Assembly: GCF_001952075.1 (NCBI RefSeq)
Contig: NZ_LXYU01000004.1
Coordinates: 62,001 to 126,000, forward strand
Reading direction: 5' to 3'
Length of the DNA stretch: 64,000 nt
Origin: Ditibartonella apis
GTDB lineage: Bacteria; Pseudomonadota; Alphaproteobacteria; Rhizobiales; Rhizobiaceae
The notes below the pieces were generated by a model that saw only the letters and a program-made list of their open reading frames with translations, did not search any database and was not told where the DNA came from. This document shows, in pieces, positions 48,928-58,718 of the stretch. Position numbers and translations under genes: made by a program. The number at the start of each line of letters is the position of its first letter. Within the stretch, counting starts at the first letter, position 1.

Positions 48928-50097
48928 ATGAGTGATCGCATAAAGTCGAAGGGAAAAGCACAGAAAAAACCGGCCATTGTGAAACACGATATTCACGATG
49001 GCATTTTGTCGGTTCTGTGTGGCGGCGTGTGGAACACTCATACCGTCTATTTAATCGACGATGATTTACGTGAGCTCGAAAGTGTCCAATGTAGCAAGGC
49101 AGTTCTCGACGCTTCCAGCCTTGATTCTCTTGATACTGCTGGCGCTTGGGTTTTGGAACGACTTTATGTCAAATTGAAAGAGCGCAACATTGACGTTGAA
49201 CTGACAGGCACAAAAGAATCCTGGCATTCACTTCTGATCACCGTTGGAAAAAGTTTTTCTAACAAAGATGATACAATTAACGAACCGAAGCTGCCTGCAT
49301 ATATCCGCTTTTTTTCTACCTTGGGTGAACGGGTAATCAATAGTTACCACGATTTTTTGCTTGCGATGGATATTCTGGGTGCAACGATTCGTGGCTCACA
49401 GATGAAAAAGGGGCGGGGTTCCGGTGTAAGTTTACCAGCAGTTGTGACGCAGATTGACAGGATGGGCGTTGGTGCGGTTCCGATCATCGTTTTAATGTCT
49501 TTCATTGTCGGTGCCATTATTGCCCAACAAGGGGCATTCCAGTTGCGGCTTTTCGGAGCAGAAATCTTTGTTGTTGATCTGGTTGGTATTCTGGTTTTTC
49601 GTGAACTTGGTGTGCTTTTAACCGCAATTATGATCGCGGGTCGCTCGGGAAGTGCCATAACGGCCGAAATCGGTTCCATGAAAATGCGTGAAGAAACCGA
49701 TGCATTGAAAGTTATGGGCCTAAACCCGATAGGTGTTTTAATTTTTCCGCGTCTTGTTGCTTTGGCAATTATTTTGCCATTGTTGACAGTGATTTCCGAT
49801 CTTGCTGCATTGGTGGGAGCGGGAGTTGTTGCCAATCTTTATTCCAATATTTCTTATGAAGCTTTTATAACACGCTTGAACGACGCGGTTTATACAACCA
49901 CTTATTTTGCGGGCCTTATCAAAGCTCCGTTCATGGCATTGATCATCGGCATTATTGCATCGGTTGAAGGTATGAAAGTTGGTGGAAGTGCCGAGTCGTT
50001 GGGACAGCGTGTGACGAGTTCCGTGGTGAAATCGATTTTCGTTGTTATTGTTATTGATGGCTTTTTCGCCATCTTTTATGCTTCAATCAATTTTTAA
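48928..50097 (+). CDS. mlaE: Mla-type ABC transporter permease with STAS domain
   Basis: Inner-membrane permease of the phospholipid transport system that maintains outer-membrane asymmetry. Residues about 15-115 form a STAS-like domain (AVLDASSLDSLDTAGAWVLERLYV), fused here to the permease; in E. coli the STAS protein MlaB is separate. From residue 120 the MlaE family region has GVGAVPIIVLMSFIVGAIIAQQG, FRELGVLLTAIMIAGRSGSAITAEIGSMKM and EETDALKVMGLNP, with about five membrane helices. It opens a four-gene operon with the ATPase, MCE protein and lipoprotein. Confidence 0.93.
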   Translation: MSDRIKSKGKAQKKPAIVKHDIHDGILSVLCGGVWNTHTVYLIDDDLRELESVQCSKAVLDASSLDSLDTAGAWVLERLYVKLKERNIDVELTGTKESWHSLLITVGKSFSNKDDTINEPKLPAYIRFFSTLGERVINSYHDFLLAMDILGATIRGSQMKKGRGSGVSLPAVVTQIDRMGVGAVPIIVLMSFIVGAIIAQQGAFQLRLFGAEIFVVDLVGILVFRELGVLLTAIMIAGRSGSAITAEIGSMKMREETDALKVMGLNPIGVLIFPRLVALAIILPLLTVISDLAALVGAGVVANLYSNISYEAFITRLNDAVYTTTYFAGLIKAPFMALIIGIIASVEGMKVGGSAESLGQRVTSSVVKSIFVVIVIDGFFAIFYASINF

Positions 50098-50109
50098 GAG
50101 GTTTTCAAG

Positions 50110-50949
50110 GTGAGAAGAGCCAAACAAAACCACTCGACACTGGACCTTACAACCAACGAAATCATCTCGGTTCGGGATGTTACCGTGCAGTTTGGCAGCA
50201 AAAAAGTTCTCGATGGACTAAATCTTGATATCCACCGTGGTGAAATTTTGGGTTTCATCGGGCCGTCAGGTGCAGGCAAATCGGTTTTGATGCGCACGAT
50301 ATTGGGACTCAATAAAAAAGTTTCCGGCCATATAAAAATTCTGGGGCAGGATATTGATGAAATATCCGATCAGGAAAAGGTCGAAATTGACATGCGCATG
50401 GGAGTGCTGTTCCAGCACGGTGCGTTGTTTTCTGCATTAAATGTATTGGAAAATATTCAGGTTCCAATGCGTGAATATCTTGATTTGTCGCCAAAACTGA
50501 TGGACGAACTGGCACGGTTAAAAATCTCTTTGGTCGGCCTTGAAGCCGATACGGCAGAAAAATACCCGTCGGAACTTTCGGGGGGCATGATTAAACGCGC
50601 TGCTCTTGCACGCGCATTGGCTCTTGACCCGCATATTGTCTTTCTTGATGAACCGACGTCCGGTCTCGATCCGATTGGTGCAGCCGATTTTGATCTTTTG
50701 ATTGAAGATTTACGCGACACAATGGGTTTAACCGTATATATGGTGACACACGACCTTGATAGTCTTTATGCAGTTTGTGATAGAATAGCAGTCCTCGGGC
50801 ATAAGAAAGTTATGGTAGAGGGAACGATCGAGGAGATGTTGAAGTTTGACGATCCATGGGTTCAATCGTATTTTCGCGGCAAACGCGCGAGACAAATTGT
50901 TCCGCGTAATCGTCATCCAAAAACGTTAACAAAAGAGACGGCAGAGTAA
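50110..50949 (+). CDS. mlaF: Mla-type ABC transporter ATP-binding protein
   Basis: ATPase of the lipid transporter. It starts at GTG 50110 with AAGAGG upstream. Walker A is GPSGAGKS near residue 56, the signature motif is LSGGMIKRAALARAL near residue 157, Walker B is IVFLDEPTSGLDP near residue 176, and the switch His is in MVTHDLDSL. The 279 residues are typical. It lies 12 bp after mlaE and just before mlaD. Confidence 0.96.
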   Translation: MRRAKQNHSTLDLTTNEIISVRDVTVQFGSKKVLDGLNLDIHRGEILGFIGPSGAGKSVLMRTILGLNKKVSGHIKILGQDIDEISDQEKVEIDMRMGVLFQHGALFSALNVLENIQVPMREYLDLSPKLMDELARLKISLVGLEADTAEKYPSELSGGMIKRAALARALALDPHIVFLDEPTSGLDPIGAADFDLLIEDLRDTMGLTVYMVTHDLDSLYAVCDRIAVLGHKKVMVEGTIEEMLKFDDPWVQSYFRGKRARQIVPRNRHPKTLTKETAE

Positions 50950-50950
50950 G

Positions 50951-51916
50951 ATGGAAACCAGAGCAGATTATGTGACAGTCGGTATCTTTACTGTGGTGAC
51001 ACTTATCGCCGCTTTTATGATCGTCTATTTCATTGCCAGAATGGGAGATTCGCACCAGCTTGAGCCATTGGATGTGCGTATTCCCGGTTCTGTTACCGGA
51101 CTCGGCGAAAGCAGTCAGGTGTTTTTTAACGGTATTCGCGTCGGAACAGTGCGCCGGCTTGTTCTTGATGACACAAACCCTAACATGGTTATTGCCAAAA
51201 CGGAAATTAACGGCACGACACCGATAACCCGTTCAACAGTTGCAACGCTTGGTTTTCAGGGGCTAACCGGTCTTGCTTTTATTGAACTGAAAGGTGGCAG
51301 CCTTAAAGAGCCGAACCTTCTTGAAGAAGCAAAGAAAGAAGATACAGTCGCTCGTATTGATGCTGATCCGTCAACGTTCAATAACTTGCTTGCAACGGCA
51401 CAGGATATTTTTGCGCGTGCCAATTCGACCTTGGGCGAGATGGAACAATTCATGAAAGATTCCCGTCAACCGCTTACCGAAACAATTAAAAACGCGCGGA
51501 ATTTTTCGAATACTTTGAACAATAATACCGATAACATACAAAAAATTCTTGATGATACGCGACAGATGATGTCACGTCTCAATACAGCATCCGAAAAAGC
51601 CGATTCTATAATGGCCAAGCTTGACAATATGCTTTCTCCTGATAACCGGAACAGTGTGATTGTGCAGGCGCAACAGACATTGGCATCTATCCAGAAGGCT
51701 GCTGATACGATAAATGAGCATATCGGGCCGATTGCCAATAATCTTGAAAAATTTTCCGGGCAAGGCTTGAGAAATGTCGAGGCTCTTGTAAGCGATAGTC
51801 GCCGCTCGGTGGATCGCATTGAAAGAGCAATTTCAGATCTGGAACGTGACCCTCAGCGACTGATTTTTGGCGGGTCGGGGACTGTTCCGCAATATGATGG
51901 GAGAACTCGTCGATGA
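50951..51916 (+). CDS. mlaD: MCE family protein MlaD
   Basis: Inner-membrane-anchored periplasmic protein whose MCE domains form the lipid-binding ring of the Mla complex. A membrane helix lies at about residues 9-31 (VGIFTVVTLIAAFMIVYFI). The MCE domain follows with DVRIPGSVTGLGESSQVFFNGIRVGTV and ends near residue 115. Residues 140-290 are helical and Asn/Gln-rich, probably a coiled-coil stalk. Its end overlaps the lipoprotein gene by 4 bp. Confidence 0.95.
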   Translation: METRADYVTVGIFTVVTLIAAFMIVYFIARMGDSHQLEPLDVRIPGSVTGLGESSQVFFNGIRVGTVRRLVLDDTNPNMVIAKTEINGTTPITRSTVATLGFQGLTGLAFIELKGGSLKEPNLLEEAKKEDTVARIDADPSTFNNLLATAQDIFARANSTLGEMEQFMKDSRQPLTETIKNARNFSNTLNNNTDNIQKILDDTRQMMSRLNTASEKADSIMAKLDNMLSPDNRNSVIVQAQQTLASIQKAADTINEHIGPIANNLEKFSGQGLRNVEALVSDSRRSVDRIERAISDLERDPQRLIFGGSGTVPQYDGRTRR

Positions 51917-52524
51917 TAGCCGAAAAGAACAAAGTGAGCAGAATTTTAGCTGCGTCTTTCGGGCTTCTTTTTGCCTCAACTCTCCTTTCGGCTTGTGGAG
52001 CTCCGGCCCGTGACACTTATGATCTGTCCATTACAAATGTTACAGCAGCAGGAGCACCAAAACATCAAAAGATTCAAATTCTGGTAGAACAACCTGATGC
52101 GGTCAAGGCACTTGACGGACAAGACATTGTAATCAAGCAGGGCGGATCCATCGCCTATCTTAAAAAGGCCCAGTGGAGTGATCGTCTCCCTGATCTTGTG
52201 CAGGCACGCCTTGTACAGGCTTTTGATAACAGCAATCATTTTGGTGGCGTTGGCCGGCCTGGTGATGGACTGGCAATCAATTATCGAATTTTAACCGACA
52301 TCAGATCGTTTGATGTGGCTATCGTCAATGGACATAATATAGCGTCGCTCGAAATAGCCGTAAAAATTATGGATGACCGGAACGGTAACATAACAGCATC
52401 CAAGGTCTTTGTAGCAGAGGCGCCTGTTTCCGGCACGGATAACAACCATTATGCTGCAGCATTGGATAACGCCTTCAAAAAAATAACTAATGATATTGTC
52501 AGCTGGACAGTTTCATCTATTTAA
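51913..52524 (+). CDS. ABC-type transport auxiliary lipoprotein
   Basis: Predicted periplasmic or outer-membrane lipoprotein partner of the Mla-type transporter (PqiC/auxiliary-lipoprotein family). The signal segment RILAASFGLLFASTLLSAC ends in a lipobox with the Cys near residue 28. The body contains ILVEQPDAVKALDGQDIVIK and SDRLPDLVQARLVQAFDNSN, typical of the family. The 203 residues are normal. The ATGA overlap with mlaD suggests coupled translation. Confidence 0.88.
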   Translation: MIAEKNKVSRILAASFGLLFASTLLSACGAPARDTYDLSITNVTAAGAPKHQKIQILVEQPDAVKALDGQDIVIKQGGSIAYLKKAQWSDRLPDLVQARLVQAFDNSNHFGGVGRPGDGLAINYRILTDIRSFDVAIVNGHNIASLEIAVKIMDDRNGNITASKVFVAEAPVSGTDNNHYAAALDNAFKKITNDIVSWTVSSI

Positions 52525-53118
52525 ACTGCAATTCTTGTTTGATTTTGAAAATTATAACGTTGCGAACTTTTCAACCTGAAGAACGTTGTTGTTTGCATGA
52601 TATAATTTTAAACAAGCAGCTTGAAAATATTCCATTGAGATAGGTTGTAACAGTTCCCTCACTAAGCGGTTATAGTAAATACTATCAAGGCGATGCGGAC
52701 AAATTCCGGCATTTCAATCCGAATAACGGGATTCGCGGCAGCTGTTTATCCTCAGATTTGCTCCGGGACATTAACAATGTGGATTAGCCGATAAAGGCAT
52801 CAACTTCTGAACACCAAATTGTCTAATGGAAGGAAGAACATCCTTCTTCATAGAAATTCGATCTGAACGCCAGATATCACTGGAATATCCCTTTAAAAAT
52901 ACACCCCATTTTTCATGTGTATTCATATGCTTGCAAAATAGCAGACAAAGTCCAAATGCATCGGAGTTGAACGGTGTAGCAAAACCGGACAAAAATAAGC
53001 TCGCTATTTACCAGAGCTACAAAAAGTTGAGGATTGCAGCTGAATAAGAGACGGCGTCTATTCCCGTTTTTCCAAATAGCGATGAAAGCTTATTTTGATA
53101 AAGTGTCTCAAGACAAGG
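52525..53118. other. Intergenic region between the Mla operon and the giant coiled-coil gene
   Basis: About 590 bp. Two opposite frames (52826-53047 + and 52771-52992 -) overlap and neither has a ribosome site or family resemblance. No terminator was found directly after the lipoprotein gene. I see nothing else that can be named. Confidence 0.5.
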
Positions 53119-53145
53119 AAAAAGGGAGCTTCAAGCTCCCTTTTT
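53119..53145 (-). terminator. Terminator of the giant coiled-coil gene
   Basis: AAAA-GGGAGC-TTCAA-GCTCCC-TTTTT is symmetrical, so it works on both strands. It lies 6 bp beyond the stop codon of the large reverse-strand gene. Confidence 0.88.
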
Positions 53146-53151
53146 GTTAAC

Positions 53152-56100
53152 TTACTGGATACGGCCGCTTGCGTGGGCAAGCATTGTATAAACTTTACCT
53201 GTATCCGAAGTCAGATATCTGCGGATTGTCTCGCGGTCTCCGGTTTCACGAGAGACATCCCTCAACAATTTTTCAAAATCGGCAATATATTGGTTGACCG
53301 AACGGCGAAATTCACTGTCCGAAAGATATTTCTGCCGGATTTTTTCAAATGTTTTCTGGCCACTGATTGTGTAAAGGCGTTGAGTATAAATATTCCGTTG
53401 ACCTCGGCGATAATGATCCCAGAGCTGAACGGCTGCGTTATGATCAATTGCGCGGACAATATCGACCGACAACGAATTCAACGAATCGATAACGTGATTT
53501 GCCGGGCGAGGCTGTTCGACCTTCGTAAGCGTTGCAACATCCGGTTCGTCACCGCGAGAGGCGCGTGCCAAAAGGTTTGATACCCATCCATCTCTTGATG
53601 CAGGTGTGGCCGTTTTTGCCGTTGCAACAGGTTTTACGGTAAACTCCGGCTTATAGGCAGGCGTCGCGCGTGGTCGTTCCGCATAAGATTGAGAAGCTGA
53701 CAACGGGGGATTTACACTCATATTCTGTGTCGACGATGACATCGGGCGTGAAAAATTGTTGGTTTGGGCACTCTGTTGCATCAAAACCGACAGTTCTTGC
53801 AAGGCCTTTATCTGATCGGAAACCGCGTGGCGCATTTGGTCGGCAGATTCTTTTGTCTGCATCGGCAGCTGACGGATAGTCGAATTGAGACCCTGACTTG
53901 TCTTTTCAAGTTCGGCTTTTATAGACTGCGTTGCATGTCGAATTTCATCTGTCGCATTGGAGAATTTGGAAGAGGCGACATCTACTATTTCATTCAGGCT
54001 CTGCTGGAGACGGAAAGCCGAATCACGGGTACTCTCGTCTGTTTCTTTCAGGGCAGATCCAATGGTTTGTTCATAATGAGCAATAACCTGATTGATTTCT
54101 TCCGATTTTGCCATCAATGCATTGCTCAATTGGGTCAGTGCATTCTGTTTTTCTTCAACCGTGCCACTGAACGAATTTTGTGATTGTTCGAGCATCTGGA
54201 CAGCCTGATTAAGGACGTTGGCATGCTGATTAAGGCTTTGGGACATCTGATTGATCTGTTCCAAAGTATTGCCGGATAGCCCCTGCAATAATTCAAAATT
54301 GCTGTTCAGCATCTGATTTGAATTATTCAGATTTTCAGCAATCTGATTGCTGTTTTGATAAAACGCGTTGGCCGTTTCGCTAAATTGGCCGTCAATATTC
54401 TGGATTGATGTGATCAACGTGTTGGCATTGGCATTAATATTTTGCACCGATTGTTCCATTTGACCAAGCAATCCGGTTACATTGCCGACAAAATCATCCT
54501 TGACACCGGAAACTGCTTGCAAGGTTTCCGAAGTACGTTGTGCCAATGCATTCAACAATGCATCATTTTGTTCCTGCATACGTTGTCCGGCATCTTGCGT
54601 TGCGGCATTTAACTGGTCATTGAACTGGGTGGCAAGACTGCCAAGTGATTGAGTGGCTTGTTGTGCCGCTTGACCGAGATTTTCGGTAACACTTGTAAGT
54701 TGTTGAACGTCGCTCGCTATCTGGTTTGAAGCGTTACCGACAACGTTATTGACGTTTTCACCAATGCTATTTAGCTGGTTACCGATGTTATCCTGCAATT
54801 GCTGCATTGTTTCATTGAGCAAGTTCGAACGGTCAGCCAAAGATTGTTCAATTGCCTGAGCCGATGTTTCAATAACGGAATTGAAGCGCTCTGCCTGTTG
54901 GTTGATTACGCCTTCGACTCTCGATATTTCGCTATCAAAGGACGTTGTAAGCGTCTGACCAGCTTCATTGAAGCGGGTCGCAGCTTCGTTGACCTTGTTA
55001 TCGAGCGAAGAGAGAATATTATCCCCGGCGGTGGTCAACGCCTTGCCGATATTTTCCGATTGTGCAGTCAAGTTGGCGACAGCGCGTTGTCCGGAAGCTG
55101 ATAGGACGCCTTCTGCTTTCACCGCAACATCGGCAAATGACGTTACGACTTCCTGACCGACGCCCATAATCTTTTCATGGACTTTATCGGTCTCGCTATT
55201 CAGTCTGGAAAGTATGCCTTCGCTGATATCGGAAAGTGTGGATTGCAATCTGGTCGACTCGTCATTAAACGACGACAAAACGCGGTTTCCGGATTGAGAG
55301 AGCAGGGCAGAGGCTTTGTCAGCAACATCATTAAGGGAAACTTTCAACTCTTCATTGGAGTTTTCTAGAACCGATCGTGTTTTGCTGACCTCATCTGCAA
55401 GCGAAGTTGTCAAACCATTGCCGGTTGTTGAAATAATTTCCGAGGCTTTTTCGGTTGCGCTGTTCAATCCGGAAATGAGTTTGTCACTTGTTTCGTTCAA
55501 TAAAGAGGTTGCCCTATCCGTTTCTGTAGAAAGATTTGTAACAAGGTTACCACTCGACTGAGAAATCAGTTCGGCGGCCTTTTTCGCTTCACCACTGAAA
55601 ATCTCGGATGCAGCGGTGATATTGGTTCTAAGGTCGCCGGCAATTGAAACAGCCGAGTCTTCCAGTGCCGACTTTACATTATGAACGCCGACTTCCAGTG
55701 CCTTTTGCATCGTCTGGGTGCGTTCATCCAATATGGCGGTCTGTTCAGAAAATGAGCGCTTTATGCCTTCGTTGTTTTCGGTAACAATATTTTTCAATTC
55801 GTTTGAACGTTGTCCGAGCAAGTTGCTTTGAACTTCAAGGGAGCGTGTTACTTCACCCAATGTATTTGTAAGGCTATTTTCCAGCTCTTTGGCTTGTTCG
55901 GTTATGGTATTGGAGCTTGTAGTCAAGCTTTCATTCATTGATCCGATACGTTCGTCGACAGATGCCAATAATGAATCATTCGAGGCTGTCAGCGCTTTCT
56001 CAAGCAGTTCCGTATGGTTTCTTAGTGTATCCAGATGGTTGGTAAACGTTGATTTCAGCGATTCGCTGTTGCTCGTAACAGCTTCTTTAACAATTGCAAC

Positions 56101-58191
56101 CTGATTGCCGACTGTTTCACTGAATGTCGCGTCTCCCTTTGCAATAACTTCTTTGATATAATCAATGCGTTCTTCAAGGACGCGTGCCTGATCTGCCAGA
56201 ACTTCATTCAATGCCGAACTGTTAACAGTGAGCGAGTCTCTCAGTGCATCCGCTCTTGTTTCGATATTCTTTGTCTGGGTATCCATCAGCTCGTTAGCAG
56301 TTTCGAAGCTCTTTTCGATGGCTGCTTGCAATGAACCGGTGCGTTTCTCAATCCCTTCAACATAATTTTGGGAACGCTGATCAAGCATTTCGACGTTCTT
56401 GACGAGTACCTGTTCGATATTGCTTACATGCTCTGACAGTACATCAATTTGCCCCTTGACTGTTGCGGTAAGTTTATCGGTTTCGCCATCCAGCATGTTG
56501 GTGATGAGATCACGACCTTCAGCGATCTGCGCTCTGAAATCTTCAGCCCGGTTTTTGAGCATATCATTGAGCGAGATATCAAGACCGTTGACCTGATCGG
56601 CAAGCAGCTTCTTGCCATCATCAACAGTCGTCAGTAAATTATTGCGACCTGCAGTGAATGTATTGGCAATTTCAATCGTCCGCGCTTTAAGCGTTTCGTT
56701 GATTTGCGTTGCTCTTGCATCAAGTATGCCACCGAGTTTTTCGGTGTTGTCTTCAAGCTCCTGAGCGCGCTTGATAAACGCATCTATAACTGTGTTGCCT
56801 CGTTCGTCCAATGATTTATCAACATCGGCGAGACGCTTTTCGAATGCTGCAATTGCGGCTGTGGTCGCATTGTCAAAATGAGCCGATAATGTATTGGCAT
56901 GATCGCCCAGTTTGGACATTTTTGCGTCGAAATCCGATAGTGCACGTTCAGTTGCCGCCTGCATACGCTGGCTAAGCTCTTCGGCCCGTTGTTCGGCTTC
57001 CTCAGCCCCCTGATTAAAGCTTGTTGAAATTTTCGCGCTGTTATTTTCCAGACGCTCGGTTGCAACATTCACACTTTGTTCAAGGTTGTTGTACAGTTCC
57101 GAATTTTGCCTCTGCAATTCTTCAGCTGTTTGACGGAATTTTTCTGCAAGATCGCCGCTTACACCTTCACCGACTTTACCAAGACGTTGAACCAGTTCTT
57201 CACCTTGTTGTTCAAGAGTTTTTGTAAGCGTTTTTGTGACGTTTTCGACGTTCGCAGAAATATTGGAGGTAATAGCCCCGAATTCTTTGCTTAATTCGTT
57301 TTGAGTTCCGCGGATAGTCGACTGGACGCGGTCGGCGTGACCAAGGATCGCTTCGCGTTCGGTGCTCAATTCGCTGATAAGATTACGAATGCGTGTTTCA
57401 TTCTCGCTATAAGCCCGATCAAGATTTTGAACTTCACCTTGGATAAGGGCCTCAAGTTCGACAGCTCGCGAAAGGGTACGTTCAATACCTTCGTTCATGG
57501 CCGACACTTCCTGACGGATTGTCTTGCCAAGCGAAGCAGCATGTTCTGCCGAGGATTGAGGGTGGCTTAGACGTGAAGCAGCATCACTGACAGCCGCAGC
57601 AATGTTTTTGAGTTCGGTTGAACGTTTTGATAGTTGTGCAAACCCCCAGAACATCAAAATCGGAACAGCTGTTCCGGCGGCCACTGCCAAACCGGCCGGT
57701 GTCGCGGCAAAAGCGGCGAGGCTTGCCGGTGCCAATGTGTTTGCAACATAAGCACCACCTGCTGCCCAAAGTGCACTTAAAGCAGTTGTGCTCCAGTAAA
57801 TACGTGAAGGTTTGTTTTTGTAGTTACCTGATGCATTAATCAGATTGAGGTCATCATTGGCGGGACGAGGCTGTTTTGCAATGAGGGTATCGTGAACCGT
57901 ACCACCCGTCGATTCTCTAACCGGCTTTTTGCCGAATAGGCTTTCGGCCACCGATTCATCAACAGCAGGACCTTTGAGTTCGTCGCGCTTTGCTACCGGA
58001 GCGTTTTCGGCTGCAAGTTCTTCGGTTGCTTGTGCAATCTGTTCGGCAAGCTCGTCCAGATCTATCAGGCCATTAGTCGATTGTGCAGCACTGTCTTTTG
58101 TCGTGGCATTATCGAAATTAAAGTCCAAAGCCTGCTCGAGCGCTTCTTCAACTTCAACATCAATTTTTTCTGCCTTGGTTCTACGTGCCAT
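53152..58191 (-). CDS. Giant membrane-anchored coiled-coil protein, probable polar-growth factor (GPR/RgsE-like)
   Basis: A 1679-residue protein resembling the growth-pole-ring protein GPR of Agrobacterium and RgsE of Sinorhizobium, which organise unipolar growth. The N-terminal 125 residues are acidic and probably cytoplasmic. Two hydrophobic segments lie at about 131-151 and 163-187 (ALSALWAAGGAYVANTLAP; FAATPAGLAVAAGTAVPI). From about 200 to 1480 the protein is almost entirely helical, apolipoprotein/coiled-coil-like, with loose repeats built on S-L-L-x-S/D-x-x-D. A Pro-rich linker at about 1485-1560 precedes a compact C-terminal domain (RAIDHNAAVQLWDHYRRGQRNIYTQRLY ... FRRSVNQYIADFEKLLRDV). 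AGAGG precedes the ATG. The known relatives are about 2100 residues, so this one is shorter. The assignment rests on overall layout and remembered similarity. Confidence 0.78.
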   Translation of the reverse strand: MARRTKAEKIDVEVEEALEQALDFNFDNATTKDSAAQSTNGLIDLDELAEQIAQATEELAAENAPVAKRDELKGPAVDESVAESLFGKKPVRESTGGTVHDTLIAKQPRPANDDLNLINASGNYKNKPSRIYWSTTALSALWAAGGAYVANTLAPASLAAFAATPAGLAVAAGTAVPILMFWGFAQLSKRSTELKNIAAAVSDAASRLSHPQSSAEHAASLGKTIRQEVSAMNEGIERTLSRAVELEALIQGEVQNLDRAYSENETRIRNLISELSTEREAILGHADRVQSTIRGTQNELSKEFGAITSNISANVENVTKTLTKTLEQQGEELVQRLGKVGEGVSGDLAEKFRQTAEELQRQNSELYNNLEQSVNVATERLENNSAKISTSFNQGAEEAEQRAEELSQRMQAATERALSDFDAKMSKLGDHANTLSAHFDNATTAAIAAFEKRLADVDKSLDERGNTVIDAFIKRAQELEDNTEKLGGILDARATQINETLKARTIEIANTFTAGRNNLLTTVDDGKKLLADQVNGLDISLNDMLKNRAEDFRAQIAEGRDLITNMLDGETDKLTATVKGQIDVLSEHVSNIEQVLVKNVEMLDQRSQNYVEGIEKRTGSLQAAIEKSFETANELMDTQTKNIETRADALRDSLTVNSSALNEVLADQARVLEERIDYIKEVIAKGDATFSETVGNQVAIVKEAVTSNSESLKSTFTNHLDTLRNHTELLEKALTASNDSLLASVDERIGSMNESLTTSSNTITEQAKELENSLTNTLGEVTRSLEVQSNLLGQRSNELKNIVTENNEGIKRSFSEQTAILDERTQTMQKALEVGVHNVKSALEDSAVSIAGDLRTNITAASEIFSGEAKKAAELISQSSGNLVTNLSTETDRATSLLNETSDKLISGLNSATEKASEIISTTGNGLTTSLADEVSKTRSVLENSNEELKVSLNDVADKASALLSQSGNRVLSSFNDESTRLQSTLSDISEGILSRLNSETDKVHEKIMGVGQEVVTSFADVAVKAEGVLSASGQRAVANLTAQSENIGKALTTAGDNILSSLDNKVNEAATRFNEAGQTLTTSFDSEISRVEGVINQQAERFNSVIETSAQAIEQSLADRSNLLNETMQQLQDNIGNQLNSIGENVNNVVGNASNQIASDVQQLTSVTENLGQAAQQATQSLGSLATQFNDQLNAATQDAGQRMQEQNDALLNALAQRTSETLQAVSGVKDDFVGNVTGLLGQMEQSVQNINANANTLITSIQNIDGQFSETANAFYQNSNQIAENLNNSNQMLNSNFELLQGLSGNTLEQINQMSQSLNQHANVLNQAVQMLEQSQNSFSGTVEEKQNALTQLSNALMAKSEEINQVIAHYEQTIGSALKETDESTRDSAFRLQQSLNEIVDVASSKFSNATDEIRHATQSIKAELEKTSQGLNSTIRQLPMQTKESADQMRHAVSDQIKALQELSVLMQQSAQTNNFSRPMSSSTQNMSVNPPLSASQSYAERPRATPAYKPEFTVKPVATAKTATPASRDGWVSNLLARASRGDEPDVATLTKVEQPRPANHVIDSLNSLSVDIVRAIDHNAAVQLWDHYRRGQRNIYTQRLYTISGQKTFEKIRQKYLSDSEFRRSVNQYIADFEKLLRDVSRETGDRETIRRYLTSDTGKVYTMLAHASGRIQ

Positions 58192-58382
58192 CTTAGCCTC
58201 TTTACTCTATACACATTGAAAGACGGTGGTACTTTCAATAAAAGCGTGCCTATCCTAACCTTTAAGGAATTAGAAAGGAATACGTTCTTGGCTAAAGTTT
58301 GAAAAGTTTTAAGATAAAGTTAACGGCGCTTTGCCAAAGATGGAACATATTCCATAAAAATAATAAAAAACAATAAGATAGG

Positions 58383-58715
58383 GTGAAACAAGTGGTAAAT
58401 GTCTTATTCAAAAGTGAACGTGATAACCGGCAATTTGCTGTGGATAGCCCCTCAGGTATGACACTGATGGAGGCAGCATTGGACAATAATGTCCCCGGTA
58501 TCGTTGCCGAATGTGGCGGCGCATGTTCTTGCGCTACATGTCATGTTTACATTGATGAGAAATGGCAATCTGCTGTCGGAGAGCCTAATCCGATGGAAGA
58601 TGATATGCTCGATTTTGCTTATGATAGACGGGAAAATTCAAGACTTTCATGCCAGATTGTACTGAATGAAAGTCTGAATGGCCTTGTTGTCCATATTCCC
58701 GAACGCCAAAGCTGA
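58383..58715 (+). CDS. Adrenodoxin-type 2Fe-2S ferredoxin
   Basis: Electron carrier of the adrenodoxin/FdxB class, used for Fe-S cluster assembly or as partner of hydroxylases. The ligands are Cys44, Cys50 and Cys53 in ECGGACSCATC, with Cys90 in RLSCQIV; Cys48 is extra. The pattern C-x5-C-x2-C is diagnostic. The 110 residues are typical. The start may be GTG at 58383 or GTG three codons later, which has a GGGTGA upstream. It is divergent from the giant coiled-coil gene and convergent with DUF922, with only three bases between their ends. Confidence 0.93.
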   Translation: MKQVVNVLFKSERDNRQFAVDSPSGMTLMEAALDNNVPGIVAECGGACSCATCHVYIDEKWQSAVGEPNPMEDDMLDFAYDRRENSRLSCQIVLNESLNGLVVHIPERQS

Positions 58716-58718
58716 CAG

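Noticed and set aside
52771-53047. Two small overlapping opposite-strand frames after the Mla operon
   Set aside because: Neither shows a ribosome site, signal or family similarity.
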